Shown one piece after another: positions 30,086-39,406 of a stretch of DNA of 64,000 nucleotides (the first letter of the stretch is position 1; each line of letters opens with the position of its first letter). Position numbers and translations under genes: made by a program. The DNA is taken from NCBI RefSeq assembly GCF_014931565.1, contig NZ_CP063353.1, forward strand, positions 62,001 to 126,000, read 5' to 3'. This stretch comes from Clostridium sp. 'deep sea' (GTDB taxonomy: Bacteria; Bacillota; UBA994; PWPR01). Under the pieces are notes generated by a model, which searched no databases, was not told the DNA's origin, and saw nothing but the letters and a program-made list of their open reading frames with translations.

Positions 30086-31672
30086 ATGCCCAGTAAACTA
30101 AGTGATTCGATGACAAAGATTAAAGATTCTTGGTCAGGTTTAGAGTTTAAAGTAAAAAGGCGAATATTGTTTTGGGGAATGTTAAGCTTAATTGCTTTAG
30201 CATCGACGGTATTGCTGCTAAATCGTACAGATTATGTTGTATTGTATAGCAAGCTAGATGTTAAAGAGGTTGCTGAGATAGATAAACTTCTTACAGATTT
30301 AGGAGTGAAATCGAAAAATAGTAGTGGAACTATACTTGTTGAAAAGGGTAGAGAAGAAGATGTAAGAATGAAGCTGGCAGTTCAAGGCTATCCCAAAACA
30401 GGACTAAACTATGATTTGTATTTAAATAATATAAACTTTTCAACATCTACACGTGACAAAAATATAATGTTACGTTATCAACTACAAGATAGACTAAGCA
30501 ATACCATAAAGCTGCTTCAAGGTATTACAAATGCTGTTGTTACTATTAGCATGGATATGCAAGAAGATTTTCAACTTGGTAGCCAAAAGAATCCTGTTAC
30601 GGCAAACGTATTATTAGAACTTGAGCCGATGTATGTACCAGAGAAACAACATATAAGGGCCATTCAAAAGCTCATGATAACAAGTATTTCAGGTTTAAAA
30701 GAAGAAAACGTTGCAATTATAGATTCGGAGGCTAATGATTTACTTCCTAATACTAATAATGATCCATTAAGTGCAATTACAAGCTCACAGTTTGAGTTGA
30801 AGAAGAGTGTTGAAAAAGAACTGCAGAATAAAATAATATATATGTTTGAGCCTGTATTTGGCAGTAAAAACATAAAAGTTTCAGTAAACGCTACGTTTGA
30901 CTTCGATAAACGTAAAACGCAGCTAACAGAATATACCCCTATAATAAATAACGAAGGAATACCATTTACCATAGACGAGCTTACAGAAAAGTTTTCTGAC
31001 TCATCTACAAATGCGGCCTCTGGCAGTGATAGCTTAAACGAGAGAGTTCAAAAGGTTGTAAACTATCGAGTTAATGAATTAACACGAACAATAGAAGAGG
31101 CTCAAGGAGTTATTAAAGATATTTCTATTTCAATATTAATTAATGACACAACATTAGATCAAGATGGTTTATTTAATATATCTCAAATAGTTGGTGCTTC
31201 TGTAGATGTAGATACCGCAAACATAAACGTTAGCAATATGGACTTTACAGCAGATAAGGTTGAGGCTCAAAGGCTAAAAGATGCCTTAGATGCGGCTAAA
31301 CAGGAGGTAGAAGAACCATTTCCTATATCGGAGCAAACTATGATTATTATAGCTGGAATGTTTTTTGCCTTTATCTTTGCCCTTATTTTATTAAGAACTA
31401 TTAGAAAGGCTATGGCAAAACCTAAAGTAGATATAGAAGTACCACAGGTAAGTAGCCAAGAGCTTGAAGAACTATTAACCTCTGAAGAATTAGCTAAGGT
31501 CAAAGAAGAAGAGCGAGTTAATAAAGAAAAATTAGCTGAAGAGCAAAAAATTATTGAGGATATTACTCAAATAGCTAAGGTTAATCCTAAAAATGCAGCG
31601 GATTTAATAGCTTATTGGATGGAAAAAAAGGATGAAGAAGATGAAGAAGTTGTAGGGGAGGAGTTGAGCTGA
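30086..31672 (+). CDS. fliF: Flagellar MS-ring protein FliF
   Basis: FliF of 528 residues. An N-terminal membrane segment (about 29-47) is followed by the YscJ-like ring-building domains (DYVVLYSKLDVKEVAEI), a second membrane segment (about 415-437), and a short acidic cytoplasmic tail that binds FliG. The cytoplasmic C-terminus ends VVGEELS. The stop codon overlaps the fliG start by one base (TGATG), so translation is coupled. Confidence 0.97.
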   Translation: MPSKLSDSMTKIKDSWSGLEFKVKRRILFWGMLSLIALASTVLLLNRTDYVVLYSKLDVKEVAEIDKLLTDLGVKSKNSSGTILVEKGREEDVRMKLAVQGYPKTGLNYDLYLNNINFSTSTRDKNIMLRYQLQDRLSNTIKLLQGITNAVVTISMDMQEDFQLGSQKNPVTANVLLELEPMYVPEKQHIRAIQKLMITSISGLKEENVAIIDSEANDLLPNTNNDPLSAITSSQFELKKSVEKELQNKIIYMFEPVFGSKNIKVSVNATFDFDKRKTQLTEYTPIINNEGIPFTIDELTEKFSDSSTNAASGSDSLNERVQKVVNYRVNELTRTIEEAQGVIKDISISILINDTTLDQDGLFNISQIVGASVDVDTANINVSNMDFTADKVEAQRLKDALDAAKQEVEEPFPISEQTMIIIAGMFFAFIFALILLRTIRKAMAKPKVDIEVPQVSSQELEELLTSEELAKVKEEERVNKEKLAEEQKIIEDITQIAKVNPKNAADLIAYWMEKKDEEDEEVVGEELS

Positions 31673-32676
31673 TGGCAGGACTAACTCCAGATCAAAAGGC
31701 TGCAATTTTACTTTTGTCACTAGATAAATCGACTTCTGCTGAGGTGCTGAAATACCTAAATGAAGAACATATTCAGCGAGTAGCCTTTAGAATGGCGGAA
31801 AGTAAGGCGGTATCTCAAAATCTTCGTAGCACTGTTTTAGATGAGTTCTACCAGTTGTGTTTAGAACAGGGCTTTTCCATTGGTGGTGGCTTAGAGTATG
31901 CTAAAGAGCTTTTAACAGAGGCCCTTGGACAAGATAGATGCTCTGAGATCATTAGTAAGATGTCAACCTTTATAAAAAGTAAGCCTTTTGATTTTCTAAA
32001 AAAAGTTGATCCAAATGAAATAATCGATTTTTTAAAGGCCGAACGTAATCAAACTGTTGCTTTAATACTTTCATTCATAGATTCAGCACAGGGCTCAGTT
32101 ATTTTATCATCGTTTGATGAGGAGAGACAGGCCGACATAATTATAAGAGTAGCAAAAATGAGTAAAATATCACCCGAAATAGTTAAGGATGTTGAGCGAG
32201 AAGTTAAAAATAAAATTAGTAATTTCCTCGGTGAAACTACCTCAACTGACATTGTAGGAATTAATATAGCGGCAGATATTTTATCATCAATAGATAGAGG
32301 AACAAAAGTTAATATCTTTGATAGAGTTGAAGAAACAAATCAAGAGCTAGCAGAAGAGCTTAAAAAGCGCATGTTCTTATTTGAGGATATTGTTAGCTTG
32401 GATCCAAGGCATGCTCAAATTGTATTATCGAGAGTACCAAACTCAGACCTAGCAATGGCACTTAAATCAACAAGCGATCGTATGAAAAACTTTGTATTTA
32501 AAAACATCTCAGCTAGAGCCAAAGAAATCATTAATCAAGAGATGGATATGATGGGTCGTATCAGACTCAGCGAGGTGCTTGAAGCCCAGCAGAAAATTGT
32601 TGGCATTGTACATGAGTTAGAGCAGAATCAAGAGATTGTGATTAGCAAAGATTCAAGTGATAAGTTAGTAGGATAA
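31672..32676 (+). CDS. fliG: Flagellar motor switch protein FliG
   Basis: FliG, the torque-generating C-ring protein. 334 residues with N-terminal FliF-binding domain (LTPDQKAAILLLSLDKSTSAEVLKYL), armadillo middle domain and C-terminal domain. The charged torque helix (SDLAMALKSTSDRMKNFVFKNISARAKEIINQEMD) keeps the lysine, aspartate and arginine pattern known to interact with MotA. Confidence 0.97.
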   Translation: MAGLTPDQKAAILLLSLDKSTSAEVLKYLNEEHIQRVAFRMAESKAVSQNLRSTVLDEFYQLCLEQGFSIGGGLEYAKELLTEALGQDRCSEIISKMSTFIKSKPFDFLKKVDPNEIIDFLKAERNQTVALILSFIDSAQGSVILSSFDEERQADIIIRVAKMSKISPEIVKDVEREVKNKISNFLGETTSTDIVGINIAADILSSIDRGTKVNIFDRVEETNQELAEELKKRMFLFEDIVSLDPRHAQIVLSRVPNSDLAMALKSTSDRMKNFVFKNISARAKEIINQEMDMMGRIRLSEVLEAQQKIVGIVHELEQNQEIVISKDSSDKLVG

Positions 32677-32792
32677 ACTAGCAAAATATTAATGTAAACA
32701 TCAGTAAACATAACTAAATGTTGGTAATGGTTTCAGTAGTGCTATGCATTACTGAAACTTACACTATAACTTTACTAAAAGGAGGTGAAAAA

Positions 32793-34124
32793 GTGATTAA
32801 TAGCATGGAGCTATTACTAAGTACAGCAACAAAAGTCGATAGTAAACTAGCGAATAAGTATGGTAGTGATAGGGCTGAAAATGGCTTTGAAAACGAGCTA
32901 AAGAAAGAACTTGATTTATTACCAGAACAAAACAAGGTTAGTGCAGAGGCGGCCGATAAGGAGCCTGAAGAGGTAGATCAAAGTGATGAGAAAAATCAAA
33001 TAACTGAAGATAGTGAACCCCAAGAAATTATTGATTTATTATCGCTGCAAAATCAAATTGTTGTTCTTAATGTCAATCAAGATTCCCAGCAAAAAACAAC
33101 TACTGAACTAACAACAAGTGATCCTGAGCACAGTGAGTCAGTAGCTAGTGAGGCAACAAAAGTAGACCAAAGTGAGATACTAGTTGCTAAAGAATTTAAC
33201 ACAGAACCAGAGACCGATAAAGATTCCCAAATAAGGGCTTTGACCGATTCGGTCAGTGTTAATAAAGATGATAATAATAATGTTTTTGAGGAAGTTGAAC
33301 TGCAAGATAAAATATTCAATACTAAGCTACAAAGGCTGATTAAAGCTAACAAAAACAAGCAGTTATTTAACGCTGAAAAAAATACTGCCGAGGTTAAACC
33401 TAAAACAGATAGTGACCTTTTGCAACGAACAGAGCAGCAAAAAACATCTGCTATGAATAACCTACATAGCGAAACGAATGAAAAGGAATCTAGTAGAGAA
33501 TTTATAGCACAATTGCTAAAAAGTGAACAGCCACTTAACAAAGAGGTAAGTGATTCTAGGGTTTTGAACACTCCGCTGGCTAGTAACGTTAAAGTAGCGC
33601 CTAGTTTTCAGAGTGCATCAGTAGAAACACAGCAACAGTTTTCAGAGGAGTTATTTAGTGCAGAACCCAAAACTGGAGAAAGCATAATGAACCAAATGAC
33701 TGAAAGTATTAGTTATGGTAAGTTAGCAGATGGTGAGTATATGCACGTTAAGCTTAAGCCAGATTACCTTGGAGCTATGAGTATTAATATTCAAAAGACT
33801 CAGTCGGGTAGTGTGTTAAATATTCAGGTCGAGAGCGAAGCTGTTAAACGTATGCTGAACGAAAAAGTTGAGGACATGATATCGGTATTGTCTAATAAGT
33901 CTGTAACTATAGATAAGGTGCAAATAACTACGGATTATCAAAATACAAATAGTGACTTAAGTCAGCAATTAAATCAGCATAGTTTTACAGGAAGTCAGCA
34001 ACAGGATCAGCAACAGCAAGAGGCTAAAAGAGATTATATGATTTTAGATGCTGTACCCAGTAATAATCAATCAGAGCAACCAGAAGTGATTCAAACTGCC
34101 AACAAAGTAAGTATATATATATAG
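32793..34124 (+). CDS. fliK: Flagellar hook-length control protein FliK
   Basis: FliK measures hook length and triggers the FlhB switch. The long N-terminal part (about 1-300) is low-complexity and Glu/Asp/Ser/Gln-rich, typical of the ruler. The C-terminal Flg_hook domain contains LKPDYLGAMSINI (about residues 320-332) and EKVEDMISVLSNKSVTIDKVQI. A longer frame from 32718 exists, but GTG 32793 lies six bases after a full AGGAGGTG, so I place the start there (443 residues). Confidence 0.9.
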   Translation: MINSMELLLSTATKVDSKLANKYGSDRAENGFENELKKELDLLPEQNKVSAEAADKEPEEVDQSDEKNQITEDSEPQEIIDLLSLQNQIVVLNVNQDSQQKTTTELTTSDPEHSESVASEATKVDQSEILVAKEFNTEPETDKDSQIRALTDSVSVNKDDNNNVFEEVELQDKIFNTKLQRLIKANKNKQLFNAEKNTAEVKPKTDSDLLQRTEQQKTSAMNNLHSETNEKESSREFIAQLLKSEQPLNKEVSDSRVLNTPLASNVKVAPSFQSASVETQQQFSEELFSAEPKTGESIMNQMTESISYGKLADGEYMHVKLKPDYLGAMSINIQKTQSGSVLNIQVESEAVKRMLNEKVEDMISVLSNKSVTIDKVQITTDYQNTNSDLSQQLNQHSFTGSQQQDQQQQEAKRDYMILDAVPSNNQSEQPEVIQTANKVSIYI

Positions 34125-34135
34125 GGAGTGATAAC

Positions 34136-34618
34136 ATGGATGTTAATAGAGTTACCAGCCAGCAAACCTCTTTAGATAGTCTTAATGAAAACAATAAAAA
34201 AGATAAAAACACCATAGATAAAGACTTCTTTTTAAAGATGTTAGTGGCCCAACTTAAACACCAAGACCCATTATCACCTGTTGATAATAATGAGTATATG
34301 AACCAGAGTGTACAGTTTTCAACACTAGAAGCCATACAGGCCTTAAATGATAATCTAACATTAAATTTAAACCAAACTAAAGCCTACTCGTTTCTTGGAA
34401 ATACAGTAGGAACTAATGCTTTAAACACTGATACCAATGAAGTTGAGTATATAGAGGGCAAGGTTGATAGCATATCTTACTCTAATGGACAAGTATATAT
34501 TCATATTGGTAAACATATAGCAAAGCCAGAAAACGTACTTGCTGTAACAACAACCACCTCTAGCGAAGAATCCGATGAAAATGAGCCAAGTACACCGCCA
34601 GCTACTAGTGAGGAATAA
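34136..34618 (+). CDS. flgD: Flagellar hook-cap scaffold FlgD
   Basis: FlgD guides hook polymerisation. 160 residues, only the conserved N-terminal part of longer relatives: KDFFLKMLVAQLKHQDPLSPVDNNEYMNQSVQFSTLEAIQALN is diagnostic. It ends in a Ser/Thr/Glu/Pro tail. It lacks the FlgD-Ig and tudor domains of proteobacterial forms, as is usual in Firmicutes. Confidence 0.94.
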   Translation: MDVNRVTSQQTSLDSLNENNKKDKNTIDKDFFLKMLVAQLKHQDPLSPVDNNEYMNQSVQFSTLEAIQALNDNLTLNLNQTKAYSFLGNTVGTNALNTDTNEVEYIEGKVDSISYSNGQVYIHIGKHIAKPENVLAVTTTTSSEESDENEPSTPPATSEE

Positions 34619-34622
34619 GTAA

Positions 34623-35003
34623 ATGTCAAGAAAAATTACTAATTTTTCAATTAATGAAATAAGACTTCAACAATCACTTAAATCTAAAAAGGCACCACAA
34701 AGTAATAACAATTTTAATGATATCTTACAGAGTAATATCAACAATTTAAGAAAAAGTGAAGTTAAGTTTTCTAAACACGCTAATGAACGCCTGGCAGAAA
34801 GAAACATTACACTTACCGGAAATGACCTAAAAAAGGTTTCACAAGCAATAGACATAGCCAAGCGTAAAGGTATTAATAATTCGTTAATTGTTACTGACGA
34901 GGCGATATACATTGCTAATACTAGCTCTCGTACCGTAATTACAGCTATGCAGAGCATGAAAGGCAAAGTATTTACCAATGTAGATGGAGTAGTAAACATA
35001 TAG
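34623..35003 (+). CDS. TIGR02530-family flagellar operon protein
   Basis: A 126-residue protein between flgD and flgE. The core VKFSKHANERLAERNITLTGNDLKKVSQAIDIAKRKGINNSLIV...TVITAMQSMKGKVFTNVDGVVNI matches the flagellar operon protein family TIGR02530 as I know it. Its biochemical role is not established; the constant position next to the hook genes suggests a role in hook assembly. It starts 4 nt after flgD. Confidence 0.85.
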   Translation: MSRKITNFSINEIRLQQSLKSKKAPQSNNNFNDILQSNINNLRKSEVKFSKHANERLAERNITLTGNDLKKVSQAIDIAKRKGINNSLIVTDEAIYIANTSSRTVITAMQSMKGKVFTNVDGVVNI

Positions 35004-35024
35004 CTGGACTTTTTTGAGGCTATA

Positions 35025-35050
35025 AAAGCCCTGACCGACAGACGGGCTTT
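35025..35050 (+). other. Intercistronic hairpin before flgE
   Basis: AAAGCCC at 35025-35031 and GGGCTTT at 35044-35050, 12-base loop, no T run. It lies 27 bases before the flgE start and may tune hook protein expression. Confidence 0.45.
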
Positions 35051-35077
35051 ACCAAAAAAAATCAATTGGAGGACATT

Positions 35078-36307
35078 ATGTTAAGATCAATGTATTCCGG
35101 AGTATCTGGACTCAGAGCTCACCAAACAAAATTAGATGTTATTGGAAATAATATTGCCAATGTAAATACAGTGGCTTATAAAACTTCAAATATAACCTTT
35201 CAGGAGGTCTTAAGCCAAACTTTATCAAAGGCTCAGCCCCCCTCAAGTGGTGGTTTAGGTGGTAAAAACCCTGCCCAAGTAGGCTTGGGGGTATCAGTAG
35301 GTAGCATAACTACCAAACACACACCAAGCAATCTACAACCAACTGGCAACCCTAATGATTTAGCAATAGATGGTCACGGTTACTTTGTAGTAAGTGATGG
35401 TTTACAGACCTACTATACTAGGGCTGGTAACTTTTCTCAAGATGTTCAGGGTAACTTAGTTACTGCTGGCGGATGTAAAATAATGGGTTGGATGGCAGAT
35501 TCAGCAGGAAATGTTAATACAACAGGGCCCTTGCAGTCACTTGATTTATCTAGCTTAACAATGCCAGCTAAAGCAACCACCGCAATGATTTTAGAAGGCA
35601 ATATCGATAAGGACGATGCTAGCTTTACATATGATATGACAGTATATGATTCTTTAGGTGTTTCTCATAAAGTTACGTATACCTTTACTAAGACAGCAGC
35701 AGATCGTACTTATTCATATGAAATTTCATCAGCAGAGGCAGGAGTAACAATAACACCAGCAGCAGTACCACATGGAACTGTTTCTTTTAATACCTCAGGC
35801 GTTCTTAATACCCACACACCTCATACAATTACAATTGGTGGTTTAGGAGGGGCAGCCGATATATCAACAACAGTGAACTTTAATGCCACTAAGTTTACCT
35901 ATAGTTCAAATAAAAATACTGTAGGTGGTGAACAAGATGGCTATCAATCTGGCTCCTTGCTTAGCTTGGGCGTAAATGCCATAGGGGAGGTTGTGGGTAC
36001 ATTCTCTAATAGTAGAGATAAAACAGTAGCTGCTTTAGCAATTGCGTCTTTTATAAATCCCCAGGGTTTAGAGAGAGCAGGCAATAATAACTATATAAAG
36101 TCTTGGAACTCGGGGGAGCCTCAGTATAGCCTTGCAGGCACAGGGGGCAGAGGTCCTATTAGAGATGGTGCTTTAGAGATGTCTAATGTCGACCTAGCTA
36201 AAGAATTTACCGAAATGATTGTTGCTCAACGTGGATTCCAAGCCAACTCAAAAATTATTACAACCTCAGATGAAATACTACAAGAGTTAGTAAATCTTAA
36301 GAGATAA
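35078..36307 (+). CDS. flgE: Flagellar hook protein FlgE
   Basis: FlgE of 409 residues. N-terminal LRSMYSGVSGLRAHQTKLDVIGNNIANVNTVAYK and C-terminal LEMSNVDLAKEFTEMIVAQRGFQANSKIITTSDEILQELVNLKR are the D0 helices. The central D1/D2 part is variable. The frame is open from TTG 35066, but the GGAGG at 35068-35072 serves ATG 35078. Confidence 0.96.
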   Translation: MLRSMYSGVSGLRAHQTKLDVIGNNIANVNTVAYKTSNITFQEVLSQTLSKAQPPSSGGLGGKNPAQVGLGVSVGSITTKHTPSNLQPTGNPNDLAIDGHGYFVVSDGLQTYYTRAGNFSQDVQGNLVTAGGCKIMGWMADSAGNVNTTGPLQSLDLSSLTMPAKATTAMILEGNIDKDDASFTYDMTVYDSLGVSHKVTYTFTKTAADRTYSYEISSAEAGVTITPAAVPHGTVSFNTSGVLNTHTPHTITIGGLGGAADISTTVNFNATKFTYSSNKNTVGGEQDGYQSGSLLSLGVNAIGEVVGTFSNSRDKTVAALAIASFINPQGLERAGNNNYIKSWNSGEPQYSLAGTGGRGPIRDGALEMSNVDLAKEFTEMIVAQRGFQANSKIITTSDEILQELVNLKR

Positions 36308-36325
36308 ATAAATATTTAAGCCAAG

Positions 36326-36355
36326 GTATAACGGCTACTAAGGTAGCCGTTATAC
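36326..36355 (+). other. Perfect 13-bp hairpin between flgE and flbD
   Basis: GTATAACGGCTAC at 36326-36338 and GTAGCCGTTATAC at 36343-36355 with a four-base TAAG loop. No T run follows, so it is not a standard terminator. It may act as an mRNA-stabilising 3' end or processing site that gives the hook gene higher expression than downstream genes. Confidence 0.7.
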
Positions 36356-36411
36356 TCATAACTTAACTTAATTCGAATTATACAATTTAATAATTAAGGG
36401 GTGATGAACAA

Positions 36412-36621
36412 TTGATAAAGTTAACAAGGCTTAATAATGAAGTATTTTTCTTAAACTGCGACATAATAGAGCAAATAGAAGAAGTACCTCACACAGTTAT
36501 AAGAACAGTTAACGAGCATACTTATGTAGTTACTGAAAAAGCTGAAGAGATAATAGAGTCAATAATTAACTTTAGACAAAAATATATGCAGTTGCCTGTA
36601 ATAATAAAAGAAGGAAATTAA
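36412..36621 (+). CDS. flbD: FlbD-family flagellar protein
   Basis: A small 69-residue protein, IKLTRLNNEVFFLNCDIIEQIEEVPHTVIRTVNEHTYVVTEKAEEIIESI, matching the FlbD/SwrD family that lies before motA in many Firmicutes. In Bacillus SwrD is reported to boost motor power. TTG start with AAGGGGTGATG upstream. 3 nt before motA. Confidence 0.88.
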   Translation: MIKLTRLNNEVFFLNCDIIEQIEEVPHTVIRTVNEHTYVVTEKAEEIIESIINFRQKYMQLPVIIKEGN

Positions 36622-36624
36622 CTT

Positions 36625-37404
36625 ATGGATATTACATCAGTAGCCGGTTTAATTCTAGCGTTTATCTTATTTATTTTAGCAATTGTAACTCAAGGCAGTA
36701 TTAGTGCATTTTGGAGTACATCATCTTTAATAATTGTGATAGGAGGTACTCTTTGCTCAACAGCTATAAGTTATCCAGTAGAAAAACTCAAAGGTTTTTT
36801 AGGTATATTTAAAAAGGCATTTACTAAAGAAAACTTCGAAATAAATCAAACTATTGAAATTCTTAGTGAACTATCTTTAGTGGCAAAAAAGAATGGCTTA
36901 TTGGCTTTAGAAAAATATACAAATGAAGTTGATAACGAGTTTATGAAAAAGTCAATTCTGTTAGTTGTTGACGGTACTGACCCTAAAATGATTGAGAAAA
37001 TGCTCAGTTTAGATCTCGAGAATATGATAACTCGTCATCAAGAGGGTCAAGGTGTCTTAAAAACAATGGGCAAATATGCCCCTGCAATGGGTATGCTTGG
37101 CACCCTAATAGGACTTATTTTAATGCTTAAAAAGCTCAATGACCCATCCACACTTGGTCCTGCAATGGCACTTGCATTAATAACAACCTTTTATGGATCT
37201 TTTTTTGCAAATATCGTATTTTTGCCTTTAGCTGGCAAGCTACAGTATAAAAGCGATCAAGAGGTTATTTACAAAATGATGATTATTGAGGGGATTTTGG
37301 CTGTACAAGCTGGTGAATCACCTTTAATGATTAAAGAAAAATTAAAAACCTTTGTAGCCAATAGCGAACGCCAAACCGCCAAGGATGGTAACAATGAGAA
37401 TTAA
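36625..37404 (+). CDS. motA: Flagellar motor stator protein MotA
   Basis: MotA of 259 residues with four membrane segments (about 5-23, 30-48, 145-167, 178-200) and the cytoplasmic loop that contacts FliG. MGKYAPAMGMLGTLIGLILML and GPAMALALITTFYG are the conserved third and fourth segments. The 3' end overlaps motB. Confidence 0.96.
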   Translation: MDITSVAGLILAFILFILAIVTQGSISAFWSTSSLIIVIGGTLCSTAISYPVEKLKGFLGIFKKAFTKENFEINQTIEILSELSLVAKKNGLLALEKYTNEVDNEFMKKSILLVVDGTDPKMIEKMLSLDLENMITRHQEGQGVLKTMGKYAPAMGMLGTLIGLILMLKKLNDPSTLGPAMALALITTFYGSFFANIVFLPLAGKLQYKSDQEVIYKMMIIEGILAVQAGESPLMIKEKLKTFVANSERQTAKDGNNEN

Positions 37405-38143
37405 CAAACCTAAGCCACAAGAAGATGCTCCAGATGAGTGGATTGTAACATATAGTGATATGGTAACACTGTTATTGGCGTTTTTTGTATTGCTCTTTGC
37501 CTTCTCAACTGTAGATGCAACTAAATGGAAAAAGGTTGTAGAGTCTTTTACTGGTGAAATCTACATTATTGAATCAGATAATTCAAGTTCAATTTTAGAA
37601 GGAGATTTAGGTATTGTTGATAAAAGTGAACCCCCTGTAATTGAGGCCGTATCAGAAGTAGATAATGCCACAAATCAAAAAATACAAGAAAACTTTAACG
37701 AACTTTATGATGCTTTGGTTCAATACAATATGCAAAATGGCATGCAAATGCAGGTTATGATGGATGGACCAGAAATAAGAATAAGATTATCTAATCATTT
37801 ATTATTTGCTTCAGCGAGGGCTAATCTCAATAACAAAGCCCGGGAAACTCTAACCGAAATAACGGTGATAGTAAAAAAATATGATGGCATCTTAAAAAAA
37901 TTAATATTAGAGGGTAATACAGATAATTTACCTATACATAATGAACAGTTTAGAGATAATTTTGAGTTATCTTTAGAACGAGCGCTAACCGTATTGTATT
38001 TCTTTAAATATGAGGGAGACTTTTCTCCTCAAAAACTTGTTCCTCTAGGTTATGGTGAGTTTAATCCAATTGCAGATAACGATACAGTAGCTGGTAGGGC
38101 TAAAAATAGGCGCACCGATATTGTACTAGTAAAAGTAACATAG
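37394..38143 (+). CDS. motB: Flagellar motor stator protein MotB
   Basis: MotB has one membrane helix with the ion-carrying Asp in WIVTYSDMVTLLLAFFVLLFAFS and a C-terminal OmpA/peptidoglycan-binding domain (LILEGNTDNLPIHNEQFRDNFELSLERA...RRTDIVLVK). ATG 37385 is in frame but directly abuts the AAGG. ATG 37394 is correctly spaced. The YSD rather than YAD context recalls sodium-type MotS/PomB proteins, but I cannot assign the coupling ion. Confidence 0.95.
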   Translation: MRINKPKPQEDAPDEWIVTYSDMVTLLLAFFVLLFAFSTVDATKWKKVVESFTGEIYIIESDNSSSILEGDLGIVDKSEPPVIEAVSEVDNATNQKIQENFNELYDALVQYNMQNGMQMQVMMDGPEIRIRLSNHLLFASARANLNNKARETLTEITVIVKKYDGILKKLILEGNTDNLPIHNEQFRDNFELSLERALTVLYFFKYEGDFSPQKLVPLGYGEFNPIADNDTVAGRAKNRRTDIVLVKVT

Positions 38144-38193
38144 GCTTTTGGGTAAAGATATAATTTTGACACTAAGCAAAAGGAAGGCTATAG

Positions 38194-38628
38194 ATGAAAC
38201 GCAAAAGATTACTAATTATCTTACTAGTTGTGCTATTGTTAATTGTAGTAGTTGGGGCTTTAATGTTTTTTGGTGTAATTGATGTTTCACAAATACTAGG
38301 CAACACAGGCGAACCTGTTGTTTCCACTAAAGAGTATCAGGTAGCTATTCCTGGTAACATCATTACTAATATAAAAAATAGTAGAAGATTTGTAAGGTGT
38401 GAGATAGTCTTAATCTTAAACAATGAAAAAGAATCTACTAAGCTTGTAAGTGAAACATTTAAGGTTAAGGATGTAATGCTAGAAATCTTAAGAGGTACTG
38501 AAGAACTGGAATTTAGAGCTGATGATATTCAAGACAGAATCAGTGAAAAATTAATAACAAAAATGAATGAATTACATGAGTATGAATCAATAACAAAGGT
38601 ATATTATAAACAGTTAATAACTCAGTAG
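38194..38628 (+). CDS. fliL: Flagellar basal body-associated protein FliL
   Basis: A 144-residue single-pass protein: basic start, hydrophobic helix (about 5-27), then a periplasmic FliL domain (YQVAIPGNIITNIKNSRRFVRCEIVLIL... DRISEKLITKMNEL). FliL rings surround the stator. GGAAGG precedes the ATG. Confidence 0.92.
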   Translation: MKRKRLLIILLVVLLLIVVVGALMFFGVIDVSQILGNTGEPVVSTKEYQVAIPGNIITNIKNSRRFVRCEIVLILNNEKESTKLVSETFKVKDVMLEILRGTEELEFRADDIQDRISEKLITKMNELHEYESITKVYYKQLITQ

Positions 38629-38676
38629 AAACTCTTAAATTTAAATAACAAAAATATAATATTTAGGAGAATTTCA

Positions 38677-39048
38677 ATGCAAATATCTTTTACAAAGGAC
38701 AATACAACAGACACTGATGGAAAAATTAAAAGAAGCAATCTTGTAAAAAAAACCAAGGTTTATAAAGCTACATTCGAAGAGTTTGATGACATAAAACAAA
38801 GTCAAAACGAAGAAATGCCAATGAGCTTTTTAGCAGACTTAGCAACACATGTAGTAGTTGAGCTGGGTAGAACTACCAAAACTGCTAAAGAAATATTAAA
38901 GCTTGAAAAAGGAAGCATAATTGCCTTAAATAAAGCTGCTGGCGAAAATGTAGATATATTATTAAACAAAGAGTTTTTTGCAAAAGGCGAGGTTGTGGTT
39001 TTAGATGAAACATATGGCGTAAGAATCACCTCCATCATCAAAGAGTAG
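38677..39048 (+). CDS. fliN: Flagellar motor switch protein FliN
   Basis: A 123-residue protein with a single SpoA domain (LADLATHVVVELGRTTKTAKEILKLEKGSIIALNKAAGENVDILLNKEFFAKGEVVVLDETYGVRITSI), so a stand-alone FliN in addition to FliY. The basic N-terminal 45 residues are unlike FliY. GGAG is eight bases upstream of the ATG. Confidence 0.9.
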   Translation: MQISFTKDNTTDTDGKIKRSNLVKKTKVYKATFEEFDDIKQSQNEEMPMSFLADLATHVVVELGRTTKTAKEILKLEKGSIIALNKAAGENVDILLNKEFFAKGEVVVLDETYGVRITSIIKE

Positions 39049-39079
39049 AGGTTAGTTATGGTAACATGGGAGGTCTAAA

Positions 39080-39406
39080 ATGGACGCTATTACCGAATTA
39101 ATTATAAAAATAGTAATATTCCTAATCATTTTGTTTGCAGTAGGTTATTTCTTTAAACGCTTTGCAGCTAACGGAAAACTTTCCCTCAATAAGAGCAAAT
39201 ATATTGAGTCAATTGATAGATACATAATAACAAATGACAAATGGCTAGAGATAATAAAGATAGGTGATAAAAATTTGCTGATAGCAATAACACCACAAGG
39301 GGTACATGAGTTAAGAGAACTTGATGAGGAGGATTTACATGAGATATATAGAGAAGAAAATGTTAATCTCTTTGCATCAGTGCTTGAAAAATATACTAAA
39401 AAGTAA
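39080..39406 (+). CDS. fliO: Flagellar biosynthetic protein FliO
   Basis: A 108-residue protein with one N-terminal membrane helix (about 5-27) and a small cytoplasmic domain (YIESIDRYIITNDKWLEIIKIGDKNLLIAITPQGVHEL), the FliO/FliZ pattern. FliO assists FliP ring assembly. The end overlaps the fliP start by 68 bases. Confidence 0.88.
   Translation: MDAITELIIKIVIFLIILFAVGYFFKRFAANGKLSLNKSKYIESIDRYIITNDKWLEIIKIGDKNLLIAITPQGVHELRELDEEDLHEIYREENVNLFASVLEKYTKK

Noticed and set aside
33077-33571. 164-residue minus-strand ORF opposite fliK
   Set aside because: It mirrors the low-complexity Glu/Ser/Gln part of fliK and has no ribosome site or domain.
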